From contig JAFUPE010000053.1 of the NCBI GenBank assembly GCA_017481395.1, positions 1 through 28,774 on the forward strand: a DNA stretch of 28,774 nt, in the 5' to 3' direction. A model generated the notes under the pieces. That model saw only the letters and a list, made by a program, of their open reading frames with translations, was not told where the DNA came from and did no database searches. The stretch comes from Ruminococcus sp. (GTDB lineage Bacteria > Bacillota_A > Clostridia > Oscillospirales > Acutalibacteraceae). Every line of letters starts with the position of its first letter. The stretch's first letter is position 1. The translations under genes were made by a program, and so were the position numbers. Below, one piece after another: positions 16,107 to 24,038 of this stretch.

Positions 16107-17174
16107 ATGTTAGTTTGGCTTTTACTGCTATTAAGCATCATAGTTATATGGTTTATGCTTCCTGATGCTTTAGGCGAAAAAAAGAAAAAACTAATATTTT
16201 TAGGTTTAAGCTTTGCTATACTTGTTTTTATATTGGGCAGCAGAAGCAACGGCGGTTCTGAGGGTTCAGACCTGTATTCTTATTATCGATGGTACAGAAG
16301 AGCTATGAACTTGCCCCTTGATCAGCTGCTCTTATATAAAGGAGTAGAAGAGGGTTACCTTATACTTAACAAAATTCTGTCTGTCATTGTGCCGTGGAAT
16401 CAGTTTATTTTTTATTTTCAGTCGGCTTTTTGTACATCAATTATGTTCTGGTACATTTACCGAAATGTGGATGATGTATTTTTGGGCGTAATGGTATACA
16501 TCTGTATTGGCCCGTGGCAGTTTTTCCTTACAGGCTTCAGGCAATCAATTGCCTGCTGTATATGCTTTATTGCGTTTGAGCTTATCAAAAAGCGTCGGAC
16601 ATCTTGTGATATAGCGGCGTTACTGCTCATTGCCTTGGCGTCAACCATACATACCACAGCGTGGCTGTTTTTGACGGTATTTGTGATAAGGTACTTTAAG
16701 GTGGGCAGAAACGTTGTGATTTTCAGCTTGTTTTTTACAATGCTGGGAGTTGTTTTTTCTGACGAGCTTATGGCGTTGGGAAATGAAACCTTGGGCAGAG
16801 ATTATACCGCAGGACTTTATTCGGGCAACGTTTTTGGCGGAATTGTGCCCATTATGGTTTATCTTATTACTCTTATTTTATGTTACATTGCGTGGTATAA
16901 CGACAAGGCGTTTTCGCAGGATTATTCTATGGAAATTAAGCTGATGATTTTTGGCTTGTGCCTTTATACTCTTCGCTATAACACTACTGTGTTTGAGAGA
17001 ATGAGCCATTACTTTACTCCTGTTATTTCAGTTTTGCTTCCTTCAGCTATTATGAGGCAGAAGAAAGAAAACGAGCGAAAGGTGGTATCGGCAATTTGTG
17101 TTGGTTTGTGCGTAGGTTTATATATCTATCGTACAACGGCACAGTTTGGTGATTATCATTTCTATTGGGAGTAG
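16107..17174 (+). CDS. EpsG/Wzy-like polysaccharide polymerase (multi-pass membrane protein)
   Basis: A 355-residue, very hydrophobic protein with roughly nine or ten predicted membrane segments by eye. The loop after the second segment carries GSRSNGGSEGSDLYSYY (positions about 46-62), resembling the conserved RxxxxGxDxxxYY loop of EpsG-type O-antigen/EPS polymerases. It would join repeat units on the outer face of the membrane. AAGGAGA lies just before the ATG, and the gene starts nine bases after the previous stop. Being in an operon with an initiating transferase and glycosyltransferases supports the polymerase role. A flippase would look different (longer, 12-14 segments). Confidence 0.8.
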   Translation: MLVWLLLLLSIIVIWFMLPDALGEKKKKLIFLGLSFAILVFILGSRSNGGSEGSDLYSYYRWYRRAMNLPLDQLLLYKGVEEGYLILNKILSVIVPWNQFIFYFQSAFCTSIMFWYIYRNVDDVFLGVMVYICIGPWQFFLTGFRQSIACCICFIAFELIKKRRTSCDIAALLLIALASTIHTTAWLFLTVFVIRYFKVGRNVVIFSLFFTMLGVVFSDELMALGNETLGRDYTAGLYSGNVFGGIVPIMVYLITLILCYIAWYNDKAFSQDYSMEIKLMIFGLCLYTLRYNTTVFERMSHYFTPVISVLLPSAIMRQKKENERKVVSAICVGLCVGLYIYRTTAQFGDYHFYWE

Positions 17175-17260
17175 GGGTTCGCTTTTAAGCCTATGATTTT
17201 GCCTTAACTTAATAAAATGTGAAAGAATTGTTAAGTGAATACTTTTTAGGAGATATAGAA

Positions 17261-18436
17261 TTGGATAATACCGAAAAACTTCTGATTGAGCTTCTTTCGG
17301 CGTTTGTTAACGAAAGAAAACCTGAGATTACAACCGAATATGATGCAAACGGGCTTTATGAGCTTGCAAGGAAACAGTCAGTGACGGGTATAGTGTGTTA
17401 TGTACTTCAAAAGCACCGCAGAGAAGACGTGCTCAGTGGTGACAGCAGACTGGCGGGTGCTTTTGACAAAACTATTTCCCAGTTTATTCGCAAGGAAGTA
17501 TACGCACAAAAGCTTTTGGAAAAGCTGAGAGCAGAACAGATTCCGCATATAATTTTTAAGGGTTTAGTGGTGAAAAACTGCTATCCTGTGGCAGAACTAA
17601 GAACCTATGGTGATATCGACATTATCCTACGCAAGGAAGACAGAGAAAAAAGCCACAGGCTTATGCTTGATATGGGCTATAAGTGGGAGCTTATGGATGG
17701 CGGTGATGTGTATTCATACAAAAAAAGCGGCGAGCATTACGAGCTTCACACAACCCTTAACTCCGAGAAAACTAAGCTTTCGCAGAATATGAGCAATTTC
17801 TGGAGCTTTACTAAGGCTAAGGAAGGCTGTACCTACGAGTTTGAAAATGAATTTCACCTTTGCTACTTAATAAGCCACATTGAAAAGCATTTGTACGGCT
17901 CGGGTGCAGGTGTAAGAATGTACCTTGATATTGCTCTGTTTTTAAAGAAACATAAGGACAGTCTTGACTTTGACAAGGTGAGGGAAATTTTAAAGGAATG
18001 CGAACTCGAAGTGTTTTTCGACACAGTGCTTGAGCTTTGCGTAAGGTGGTTTGAAGGCGATATAAAGCCTCATAAAACTCTTGATGAAGATCTCTATGAG
18101 GAGCTTTGCCGCTTTACGTTTAGGGGTGGCGTTTTCGGCAGACAGGATAAGAAAAACTGCAGCGAAAACGAGGTAAGACAGGCAATCGGCAAAAAGGGTA
18201 AATCTCATAAGTTTGCGGTTATACTTACCCATATTTTTCCGCCTTACAGAGAGGTAAGGCGTATTTATCCCTTCTTTAACGGCAAGCCCTATTTGCTTCC
18301 CGTAGGTTGGGTGGTGCACTTCTTTAAGGCGGCAAAACGCTCGGGTATTAAGAACCTTAGGCAGATTGCCTCGGCTGACGTTAGTAAAGCACAGAATGAA
18401 AAGAATTTTTTGGAGAAGATAGGCTCGAAAAGATAA
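17261..18436 (+). CDS. Nucleotidyltransferase-fold protein of the exopolysaccharide operon (NTP_transf_5-like)
   Basis: The 391-residue protein resembles the uncharacterised nucleotidyltransferase family often found among glycosyltransferases. Visible motifs are IIFKGL (about residue 97-102), YGDIDIIL with two aspartates (D118, D120) and HYELHTTL about 40 residues later, fitting the polymerase-beta-like nucleotidyltransferase pattern. A TTG start at 17261 is preferred because AGGAGA sits at 17248-17253; an in-frame GTG at 17219 adds 14 residues but has no ribosome site. It is the last gene before the terminator at 18443. It could transfer a nucleotide or a phospho-group to a sugar or protein, but no member tells which. 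Confidence 0.75.
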   Translation: MDNTEKLLIELLSAFVNERKPEITTEYDANGLYELARKQSVTGIVCYVLQKHRREDVLSGDSRLAGAFDKTISQFIRKEVYAQKLLEKLRAEQIPHIIFKGLVVKNCYPVAELRTYGDIDIILRKEDREKSHRLMLDMGYKWELMDGGDVYSYKKSGEHYELHTTLNSEKTKLSQNMSNFWSFTKAKEGCTYEFENEFHLCYLISHIEKHLYGSGAGVRMYLDIALFLKKHKDSLDFDKVREILKECELEVFFDTVLELCVRWFEGDIKPHKTLDEDLYEELCRFTFRGGVFGRQDKKNCSENEVRQAIGKKGKSHKFAVILTHIFPPYREVRRIYPFFNGKPYLLPVGWVVHFFKAAKRSGIKNLRQIASADVSKAQNEKNFLEKIGSKR

Positions 18437-18442
18437 AAATAT

Positions 18443-18477
18443 CGCCTCTTGAAATGTTTTTTCAAGAGGCGTTTTTT
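18443..18477 (+). terminator. Terminator closing the exopolysaccharide operon
   Basis: Perfect 11-base arms CGCCTCTTGAA (18443-18453) and TTCAAGAGGCG (18461-18471), followed by six T. It lies between convergent genes. The minus-strand side has a weaker T-run, so it may also serve sigF. Confidence 0.9.
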
Positions 18478-18479
18478 GT

Positions 18480-19145
18480 TTATTCGCTCATTTTAAGCCG
18501 CAGTGTGGCGAGAATTTTTTTCTCCTTGCGGCTGATTTGAACCTGTGTGGTGCCGAGGATTTTGGCGGTTTCACTCTGGGTTTTGCTTTTAAAATACCTG
18601 AGGGTTATCAGGTTGCGGTCGTGAGCACTAAGCTCATCAATGGCTTTTTTTAAAGTCAGCTTTTCGGCAAGGCTTTCTTCGGCAGAGTCTACCGGAATGC
18701 ATAACTCTTGCTCGTCGTCTTCGTCGCTGTAGCCGCTTAAGGACAGGGGCAGTCTTGCCGAGGACAGTGCTTCGGTGACGTCTTCCTTACTTGCCGACAG
18801 CCTAAGGCTTAATTCGGCGACGGTAAGCTCTCTGCCGTTTTCTTTTATGCTTTGCTCGTTAATCTTGGCGGCTTTAAGAGAAAGCTCTTTGATTTTTCTG
18901 CTTACCTTTATGCTTCCGCCGTCACGCCAGATACGCTTGATTTCACCTAAAATGGCGGGCACGGCATAGGTAGAAAGCTTATAACCCAGACTTTCGTCGA
19001 AATTGTCAATTGCTTTAATCAGTCCGATGCAGCCTGCAGAGACAATGTCCTCGTAGTCTACACCCTTGCCCGAAAAACGCTTTGCAATAGAATGAACAAG
19101 ACCTAAGTTTTCCTCGACCTTTTTGTGTCGCTCTTTAAGGGTCAT
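18480..19145 (-). CDS. sigF: Sporulation sigma factor F
   Basis: A 221-residue sigma-70 family protein of the SigF/SigG/SigB group. Region 2 is at about 11-80 (NLGLVHSIAKRF, YEDIVSAGCIGLIKAIDNFD, YKLSTYAVPAILGEIKRIWRD). Region 3 is at about 85-135 and the region 4 helix-turn-helix at the end (SETAKILGTTQVQISRKEKK). It is the first forespore-specific sigma factor in endospore formers. It is last in the spoIIAA-spoIIAB-sigF order and its ATG overlaps the end of spoIIAB by 11 bases. At 221 residues it lacks much of the N-terminal leader of Bacillus SigF (about 255), starting almost directly at region 2. The operon order makes the SigF assignment firm rather than SigG or SigB. Confidence 0.94.
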   Translation of the reverse strand: MTLKERHKKVEENLGLVHSIAKRFSGKGVDYEDIVSAGCIGLIKAIDNFDESLGYKLSTYAVPAILGEIKRIWRDGGSIKVSRKIKELSLKAAKINEQSIKENGRELTVAELSLRLSASKEDVTEALSSARLPLSLSGYSDEDDEQELCIPVDSAEESLAEKLTLKKAIDELSAHDRNLITLRYFKSKTQSETAKILGTTQVQISRKEKKILATLRLKMSE

Positions 19146-19569
19146 TTTTTATGATTTTTTTCTTTAGGGTGACGGTGGTGCCTTTGCCAACCTTAGAGCT
19201 TACCTTAATGCTGTCCATAAAGCTTTGCATTACCGCAAAGCCAAGGCCCGCACGTTCGTCGCCGCCTGTGGTAAACAGAGGCTCCATAGCTTTTTCAATG
19301 TCCGCGATACCGCAACCTCTGTCGCGGATTTTTATTACGACGAGGTTTGATTCTAAAATACGCACAGTTATGTAGATTAATCCGCCTTGCCCCATATAGC
19401 CATGAACAACCGAGTTGGTTACAGCTTCTGAAACCGAGGTTTTAATATCCGAAAGCTCACTTATGGTGGGGTCGAGCTGCATTATAAATGCCGCGACTGC
19501 CGACCTTGCAAAGGCTTCGTTGGTGCTTTTGGCAGGAAAGGTAAATTTTACTTCATTTATACATTTCAT
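19135..19569 (-). CDS. spoIIAB: Anti-sigma F factor SpoIIAB (serine kinase)
   Basis: A 144-residue GHKL-fold ATPase/kinase. The ATP-binding boxes are visible: N box SVSEAVTNSVVHGY (E48, N52, H56), G1 box DRGCGI (D83) and G2 box RAGLGF (106-111). It holds sigma F inactive and phosphorylates SpoIIAA. Length matches the family (about 146). It overlaps spoIIAA by four bases (ATGA) and sigF by 11, so the three are translationally coupled. Confidence 0.95.
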   Translation of the reverse strand: MKCINEVKFTFPAKSTNEAFARSAVAAFIMQLDPTISELSDIKTSVSEAVTNSVVHGYMGQGGLIYITVRILESNLVVIKIRDRGCGIADIEKAMEPLFTTGGDERAGLGFAVMQSFMDSIKVSSKVGKGTTVTLKKKIIKNDP

Positions 19570-19868
19570 TTCATCACCCCCAGAGTTTCGATCCCCGAAA
19601 GAGAGAACATCCGCTTTAAATGATTGGGTACGTTTGTAACCTCTACGTTACCGCCTAAAAGGGACATCTGGCGATATCTGCCCATAATAAGCCCTATGCC
19701 CGAGGAGTCCATAAACTGGACGTTGCTGTAGTCAAGCTGTAGGGTTTTAGGTTTTAGCTGTTCGGTTTTGGAGTCGATTTTTTTGCGGATAACTGCCGCT
19801 GAGTGGTGGTCAAGCTCGCCTGAAAGGTGAACTGTCAGCACAGAATTATTAAATTCAAGCTCAAGCAT
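19566..19868 (-). CDS. spoIIAA: Anti-anti-sigma F factor SpoIIAA
   Basis: A 100-residue STAS-domain protein. The phosphorylation motif FMDSSGIGL is at 52-60, and S56 corresponds to the serine phosphorylated by SpoIIAB in Bacillus. When unphosphorylated it binds SpoIIAB and frees sigma F. AAGGA lies nine bases before the ATG. It is the first gene of the operon. In other species a sigma-H promoter drives it, but I see no convincing one in the 87 bases upstream, which also hold the folC terminator. Confidence 0.92.
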   Translation of the reverse strand: MLELEFNNSVLTVHLSGELDHHSAAVIRKKIDSKTEQLKPKTLQLDYSNVQFMDSSGIGLIMGRYRQMSLLGGNVEVTNVPNHLKRMFSLSGIETLGVMK

Positions 19869-19892
19869 TTTTACACATCCTTAAAATAATAT

Positions 19893-19924
19893 ATGCCCAT
19901 ACCTATTTTATTAAGTATGGGCAT
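19893..19924 (-). terminator. Hairpin between folC and spoIIAA
   Basis: Perfect 10-base arms ATGCCCATAC (19893-19902) and GTATGGGCAT (19915-19924) with a 12-base loop. On the minus strand it is followed by ATATTATTTT, so it probably ends folC transcription before the spoIIA operon. The plus strand also has a T-run after it, but no gene reads into it from that side. Confidence 0.75.
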
Positions 19925-19955
19925 AATTTTTTATATTATTCTGTTGTCGGAAAAT

Positions 19956-21236
19956 TTATTTTTTTAAAACATAAGGTCTTAGCTCGCCGGCAAGATAAAG
20001 TGAACCGCAGATAAAAAGGGCGGCAGTTTCTTTTTTTGCTTTTTCAAAAGCTTTATCGAAGCCTTCGAAGGGCGTTTGGCAAACTTCAACATTTTCTATG
20101 TGCTTTTTAAGAATTTCTGCCATATCTGAGGCACTTCGGCTTCGGGGATTTGAAACTGAAACGGTAAAGGCTGAGTCGAAAAGCCCCTCAATATATCGGC
20201 ATGAGGTTAAGGAGTCTTTATCTGCAAGCATTCCCATAAGGAGCACACGCTTTCTGTTGGGAGTATACTTTTTAACTGCGTTTGCAAAAGCAAGCATACC
20301 GTCGGCGTTGTGGGCTCCGTCTAAAATTATAAGCGGGTCCTTAGAAATCACCTCGAGCCTTGCAGGATTAACGGCGTTTTTGAAGCCTTCTTTCATGGCT
20401 TCTTCGCTGATTTTAACACCTGCATCTTTTGTAAGTACTGCAAGTGCGGCTAAGGCGGTACGTGCGTTTTTTACTTGATGCTCGCCTATAAGGCTTAGTT
20501 CCAGCTTGATGCCGTTAAATTCGAGAGTGGTTCCATCGATGCTTTCATTAAGGGTTTTGAGTTTAATGTCTGTAGAGAAAAGCAGAGGACAGTGATGGCG
20601 AAGGGCGCTGTTTTTGATTACTCTTGCGGCTTGCTCGTTTTGCTCTGAGGAAATAACAGGGCAGTTGTCCTTAATAATTCCGCACTTTTGCTCTGCTATT
20701 TTTTCAATTGTTTCGCCTAAAATATCGGTGTGGTCAAGGCTTACGGAGGTGATAACGGAGCAGAGGTTTTCTTCGATTACGTTGGTACAGTCTAAAAGAC
20801 CGCCGAGACCTGTTTCGAGCACGGCAAGGTCTACTTTCTCACGCTTAAAATATTCAAAGCAGACTGCGGTAACAAATTCAAATTCGGTGATTATAATATC
20901 CTCTTGGTTAAGCTTTTCTACAAAAGAGAAAACATACTGGGTAAGCTCAGCAAGCTTATGTTGGGGAATAGGAACAGAGTTTATCTGAATTCTTTCGCAG
21001 AAATCCGTTATAAAAGGAGATATGAAAAGACCTGTTTTATAGCCTGCATTTTTAAGCACCGAGGAAATAATTGCACAAACCGAGCCTTTGCCGTTGGTGC
21101 CTGCTACGTGAATGTATCTGACGTCTTTTTCGGGGTTTCCCATTAAGCTTAAAAGCTTCTTTACTCGGTCAAGCCCCGGGCGTGAGCCGAATTTATTAAG
21201 GGAATGTATCTTCTTTAAAGCTTCTTCGTAGGTCAT
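19956..21236 (-). CDS. folC: Bifunctional dihydrofolate/folylpolyglutamate synthase
   Basis: A 426-residue Mur-ligase-family enzyme that adds glutamate to dihydropteroate or tetrahydrofolate using ATP. The glycine-rich ATP loop GTNGKGS is at 46-52. FEFVTAVCFEYF and LDCTNVI follow in the centre, and LDGAHNADGM, the FolC signature, begins the C-terminal domain. Length is normal. The start overlaps the stop of rsmI by four bases (ATGA), tying it to the rsmI-trmN6 operon. Confidence 0.95.
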   Translation of the reverse strand: MTYEEALKKIHSLNKFGSRPGLDRVKKLLSLMGNPEKDVRYIHVAGTNGKGSVCAIISSVLKNAGYKTGLFISPFITDFCERIQINSVPIPQHKLAELTQYVFSFVEKLNQEDIIITEFEFVTAVCFEYFKREKVDLAVLETGLGGLLDCTNVIEENLCSVITSVSLDHTDILGETIEKIAEQKCGIIKDNCPVISSEQNEQAARVIKNSALRHHCPLLFSTDIKLKTLNESIDGTTLEFNGIKLELSLIGEHQVKNARTALAALAVLTKDAGVKISEEAMKEGFKNAVNPARLEVISKDPLIILDGAHNADGMLAFANAVKKYTPNRKRVLLMGMLADKDSLTSCRYIEGLFDSAFTVSVSNPRSRSASDMAEILKKHIENVEVCQTPFEGFDKAFEKAKKETAALFICGSLYLAGELRPYVLKK

Positions 21237-22063
21237 TTTGTAAGCTCCCTGTAGATTTCGTTTTTCTTGAGTCCGCTTATTGAGGCGGCCTTTTTGGCGG
21301 CGTCTGATGCCTTGATGCCTTCTTCTATAAATTGGGTCGCAAGGGTTAGTGCTTCTTCTAAGGTCATTTCTTTTTTAGCTTCTTCTGCTTTGCCATCTAA
21401 AACAAGCACGATTTCGCCCTTTAAAGGGGTTTCGTCAATGCTTTCTGCCGCAGATTTTGTATCGGTACGGATAACCTCTTCGTGGATTTTGGTAATCTCG
21501 CGGACAATGGTAAGTTTTCGCTCACCAAAATGCGTGTACAAATCTTTAAGAGTGTTAGCAAGCTTATGAGGAGCTTCGTAAAAAATCATAGTACGCTTCT
21601 CGTTTGTTAGAGACTGAAGATGCTCTTTACGGCTTTTCTTGTTTACGGAGATAAACCCTTCGAAGGTAAAGCGGCCTGTAGAAAGCCCCGATACGCAAAG
21701 TGCTGAAATCAAAGCCGATGGACCGGGTACAACGACGGTTTTTATTCCTAAATTTCCGCATTCTCTTACCAAATCTTCGCCGGGGTCGGATATACAGGGC
21801 ATACCTGCGTCGGAAACTACTGCACAGCTTTCGCCTTTTAGAATTCTTTGGCAGATTTCGCCTGTACGCTGAGCCTTGTTATGTTCGAAGTAGCTGACCA
21901 TTGGTTTTTTGATACCGAGGTGATTTAAAAGCTTTAGGGTTACGCGGGTGTCTTCGGCAGCGATAAAGTCGACCTCGGACAGGACCTCGGCAGCTCTGGG
22001 AGACAAATCACCTAAGTTGCCGATAGGTGTGCCTACAACGTAAAGGGTGTTTTTTTCAGTCAT
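21233..22063 (-). CDS. rsmI: 16S rRNA 2'-O-ribose C1402 methyltransferase RsmI
   Basis: A 276-residue tetrapyrrole-methylase-fold enzyme. It has the RsmI signatures LYVVGTPIGNLGDLSPRA at the start, FIAAEDTRVT, the SAM-binding VSDAGMPCISDPG and FYEAPHKL. It methylates the ribose of C1402 in 16S rRNA. The gene overlaps trmN6 by eight bases and folC by four, and sits in the position it holds in the Bacillus holB-ricT-yabB-rsmI string. Confidence 0.96.
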   Translation of the reverse strand: MTEKNTLYVVGTPIGNLGDLSPRAAEVLSEVDFIAAEDTRVTLKLLNHLGIKKPMVSYFEHNKAQRTGEICQRILKGESCAVVSDAGMPCISDPGEDLVRECGNLGIKTVVVPGPSALISALCVSGLSTGRFTFEGFISVNKKSRKEHLQSLTNEKRTMIFYEAPHKLANTLKDLYTHFGERKLTIVREITKIHEEVIRTDTKSAAESIDETPLKGEIVLVLDGKAEEAKKEMTLEEALTLATQFIEEGIKASDAAKKAASISGLKKNEIYRELTK

Positions 22064-22814
22064 TTTTCTGCCTCCCTGCGTTTTGCTGATAACAGCCGTA
22101 AATTTTGTTCATTTCTTCGGTAAAGCTACCGTCTGAATTTTCTATAATAAGGGTGGGAAGAACCTCGAGATAACCTTTCTTGCCGCCCTTTTTGCCTTTT
22201 AACAGAAAAAGCTTAGGCTTTTTGTCGACCTTTCCCTGTACAAGGCGAAGCTCCTTAGGTTCTAAGTCGTATTTCCTCATGAGCGTAAGGGCATCGGTGA
22301 GTCGTTCGGGTCGCTGACACATACAGAAATTACCGGAAAACTGCAAAAGCTTTGAGGCTGTTTTTATGACGTCTTCCATTGTGCAGGAGCTTTCGTGGCG
22401 TGCTAAAAGCTTGCCCTCCTCGGGATTTGTAACACCGCCGCCTGCGATTTTGTAGGGCGGGTTACAGGTAACTACGTCGAAGTAACCGTAAGGAATTTTG
22501 CCTTTAAGCTCTCTTAAATCCTCGCATAAAACAGAAAAGGTTTCTGTTAAGTTATTATGTATAACACTTCTTTTTATCATATCGGCGGCATCAGCCTGAA
22601 TTTCTACAGCAGTTATGTTGAGACTTTTGTTAAAGCGTGCCCATAAAAGGGGAATTGTGCCGCAGCCGGAGCCAAGGTCAACGCACTTTGAGCTTTTCTT
22701 GGGGTTTGCAAAGTGAGAAAGCAGAATTGTATCGGTGGTGAAGTGATGTGTAGGGGAGACGATAACCTCGATACCGTTTCCCAGTGGCTCTAAATGTTCG
22801 CTTTCTTTAAGCAC
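22056..22814 (-). CDS. trmN6: tRNA1(Val) A37 N6-methyltransferase-like protein (TrmN6/YabB)
   Basis: The 252-residue Rossmann-fold methyltransferase has the SAM motif VDLGSGCGTIPLL and the N6-adenine catalytic motif CNPPYK. It resembles YfiC/TrmN6, which modifies A37 of tRNA1(Val). The GTG at 22814 is chosen as start because AAGGAGGA lies at 22821-22828, six bases upstream. The frame is open another 19 codons, but they run into the ferredoxin terminator region and give an unlikely leader. It occupies the yabB position of the Bacillus gene string. Confidence 0.88.
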   Translation of the reverse strand: MLKESEHLEPLGNGIEVIVSPTHHFTTDTILLSHFANPKKSSKCVDLGSGCGTIPLLWARFNKSLNITAVEIQADAADMIKRSVIHNNLTETFSVLCEDLRELKGKIPYGYFDVVTCNPPYKIAGGGVTNPEEGKLLARHESSCTMEDVIKTASKLLQFSGNFCMCQRPERLTDALTLMRKYDLEPKELRLVQGKVDKKPKLFLLKGKKGGKKGYLEVLPTLIIENSDGSFTEEMNKIYGCYQQNAGRQKND

Positions 22815-22860
22815 TTTAATTCCTCCTTTATGTTTATCAGGATTGATTATATAAAACAAG

Positions 22861-22886
22861 ACCGCACCCAACTAAGTGAGTGCGGT
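22861..22886 (-). terminator. Terminator after the ferredoxin gene
   Basis: Arms ACCGCAC (22861-22867) and GTGCGGT (22880-22886), followed on the minus strand by a T-rich CTTGTTTTATATA. It lies just past the ferredoxin stop at 22909. Confidence 0.7.
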
Positions 22887-22908
22887 AGGCTTGTAAGTAA
22901 TTTGGGGA

Positions 22909-23079
22909 TTACTCCTCTACGGGAGCTCCAACGGGGCAAGCATCTGCGCAAGCACCGCAATCTGCACAAGCGTCTGCGTCAATTACATACTTGCCGTCAC
23001 CCTCAGAAATAGCACCGCAGGGACACTCGTCTACGCAAGCACCGCAGCTGATGCAATCATCATTGATAATGTATGCCAT
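22909..23079 (-). CDS. 2[4Fe-4S] ferredoxin
   Basis: A 56-residue clostridial-type ferredoxin. It has two CxxCxxCxxxC clusters: CISCGACVDEC with the following P at residues 9-20, and CADCGACADACP at about 38-49. Short acidic segments lie around them and the C-terminus is VEE. It carries electrons in anaerobic metabolism. The ATG is preceded by AAAGGAGGTG, and it has its own promoter (23110-23137) and terminator. It therefore appears to be an independent, probably well-expressed transcription unit placed between ricT and trmN6, where Bacillus has yabA. Confidence 0.95.
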   Translation of the reverse strand: MAYIINDDCISCGACVDECPCGAISEGDGKYVIDADACADCGACADACPVGAPVEE

Positions 23080-23109
23080 GGAGACACCTCCTTTATTAGT
23101 ATCGCTTAT

Positions 23110-23137
23110 ATTGTAGCATAATTTTTTGAAAATGCAA
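23110..23137 (-). promoter_or_regulatory. Promoter of the ferredoxin gene
   Basis: The minus strand reads TTGCAT (23132-23137), a 16-base spacer and TACAAT (23110-23115), about 30 bases before the start codon. It is close to the housekeeping consensus and isolated between ricT and the ferredoxin gene. Confidence 0.65.
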
Positions 23138-23168
23138 TTGTTTTTGCAGATTTCCTAAAAAAACTATG

Positions 23169-24038
23169 TTATTCCAGATTTTTGAGGTCTTCGGCTTCTT
23201 CTTTGCTTACCTTTTTGGTAAAGCCATCTTTAATAAGCTTTACATCCTTAACTTTAAATACCTGAGGTGCGGCTTCGTCGGGGGTGTTGTCCATATGAAC
23301 CTTAAGCATTCCTGTTACAAGGCTTACTTCTACAACCCTGCCCTTGCCTAAGGGGGTTTTAACGATAGCACCATACTTGGGAGTGTTTTTGATAAGGTCT
23401 AAGTATGCCTCCTGCTCGTATTTTAAACAGCACATAAGTCTGCCGCAGGTGCCCGAAATTTTGACAGGTGAAAGCGAAAGCCCTTGGTCCTTTGCCATTT
23501 TGATTGACACAGGCTGAAAGTCGCCTAAAAAGCTTGAGCAACAGAAGGGTCTGCCGCAAACGCCAAGGCCGCCTAACATTTTTGCTTCATCTCTTACGCC
23601 TATCTGGCGAAGCTCTATACGGGTTTTGAAAACCGAGGCGAGGTCTTTGACCAAAGCTCTGAAGTCTACTCTGCCATCAGCGGTAAAGTAGAAAAGAAGC
23701 TTTGAGTTGTCGAAGGTGTATTCTACGTTTACAAGCTTCATGTCGAGGTTGTGCTCGGCTACCTTTTTTTCGCAGATTACAAGGGCTTTCTTCTCAAGCT
23801 CGCGGTTTGCCTCCAAACGCTTGATATCAGCCTTCGTAGCCTTACGGATAATCTTTTTTAAGGGGTGAACGATTTCTTCGTCAGCGACATTGTGGTTGGG
23901 GGAAGCAATCTGACCGCATTCAACTCCGCGGGCAGTTTCTACAATAACCATTTCGTTTTGCTCGAATTTAACGTCTGTGGGGTCAAAATAATATATTTTA
24001 CCAACTTCTTTGAAGCGTACACCTACTACTTCTGCCAT
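23169..24038 (-). CDS. ricT: PSP1-domain protein RicT (YaaT), part of the Y-complex
   Basis: A 289-residue PSP1-domain protein. Cysteine-rich motifs GGLGVCGRPFCCSSFLG and GTCGRLMCCLKYE match RicT/YaaT, which with RicA and RicF forms the iron-sulfur Y-complex affecting RNase Y and, in Bacillus, competence and sporulation. The ATG at 24038 is chosen for its AGGAGGA site; the frame continues ten codons upstream but into the end of holB. It overlaps holB by 13 bases, and gene order holB-ricT is as in Bacillus. Whether the partners RicA and RicF exist in this genome cannot be seen here. Confidence 0.93.
   Translation of the reverse strand: MAEVVGVRFKEVGKIYYFDPTDVKFEQNEMVIVETARGVECGQIASPNHNVADEEIVHPLKKIIRKATKADIKRLEANRELEKKALVICEKKVAEHNLDMKLVNVEYTFDNSKLLFYFTADGRVDFRALVKDLASVFKTRIELRQIGVRDEAKMLGGLGVCGRPFCCSSFLGDFQPVSIKMAKDQGLSLSPVKISGTCGRLMCCLKYEQEAYLDLIKNTPKYGAIVKTPLGKGRVVEVSLVTGMLKVHMDNTPDEAAPQVFKVKDVKLIKDGFTKKVSKEEAEDLKNLE

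Noticed and set aside
22815..22871. Longer N-terminus for the TrmN6-like protein
   Set aside because: The perfect AAGGAGGA before GTG at 22814 and overlap of the extension with the ferredoxin terminator favour the shorter form.
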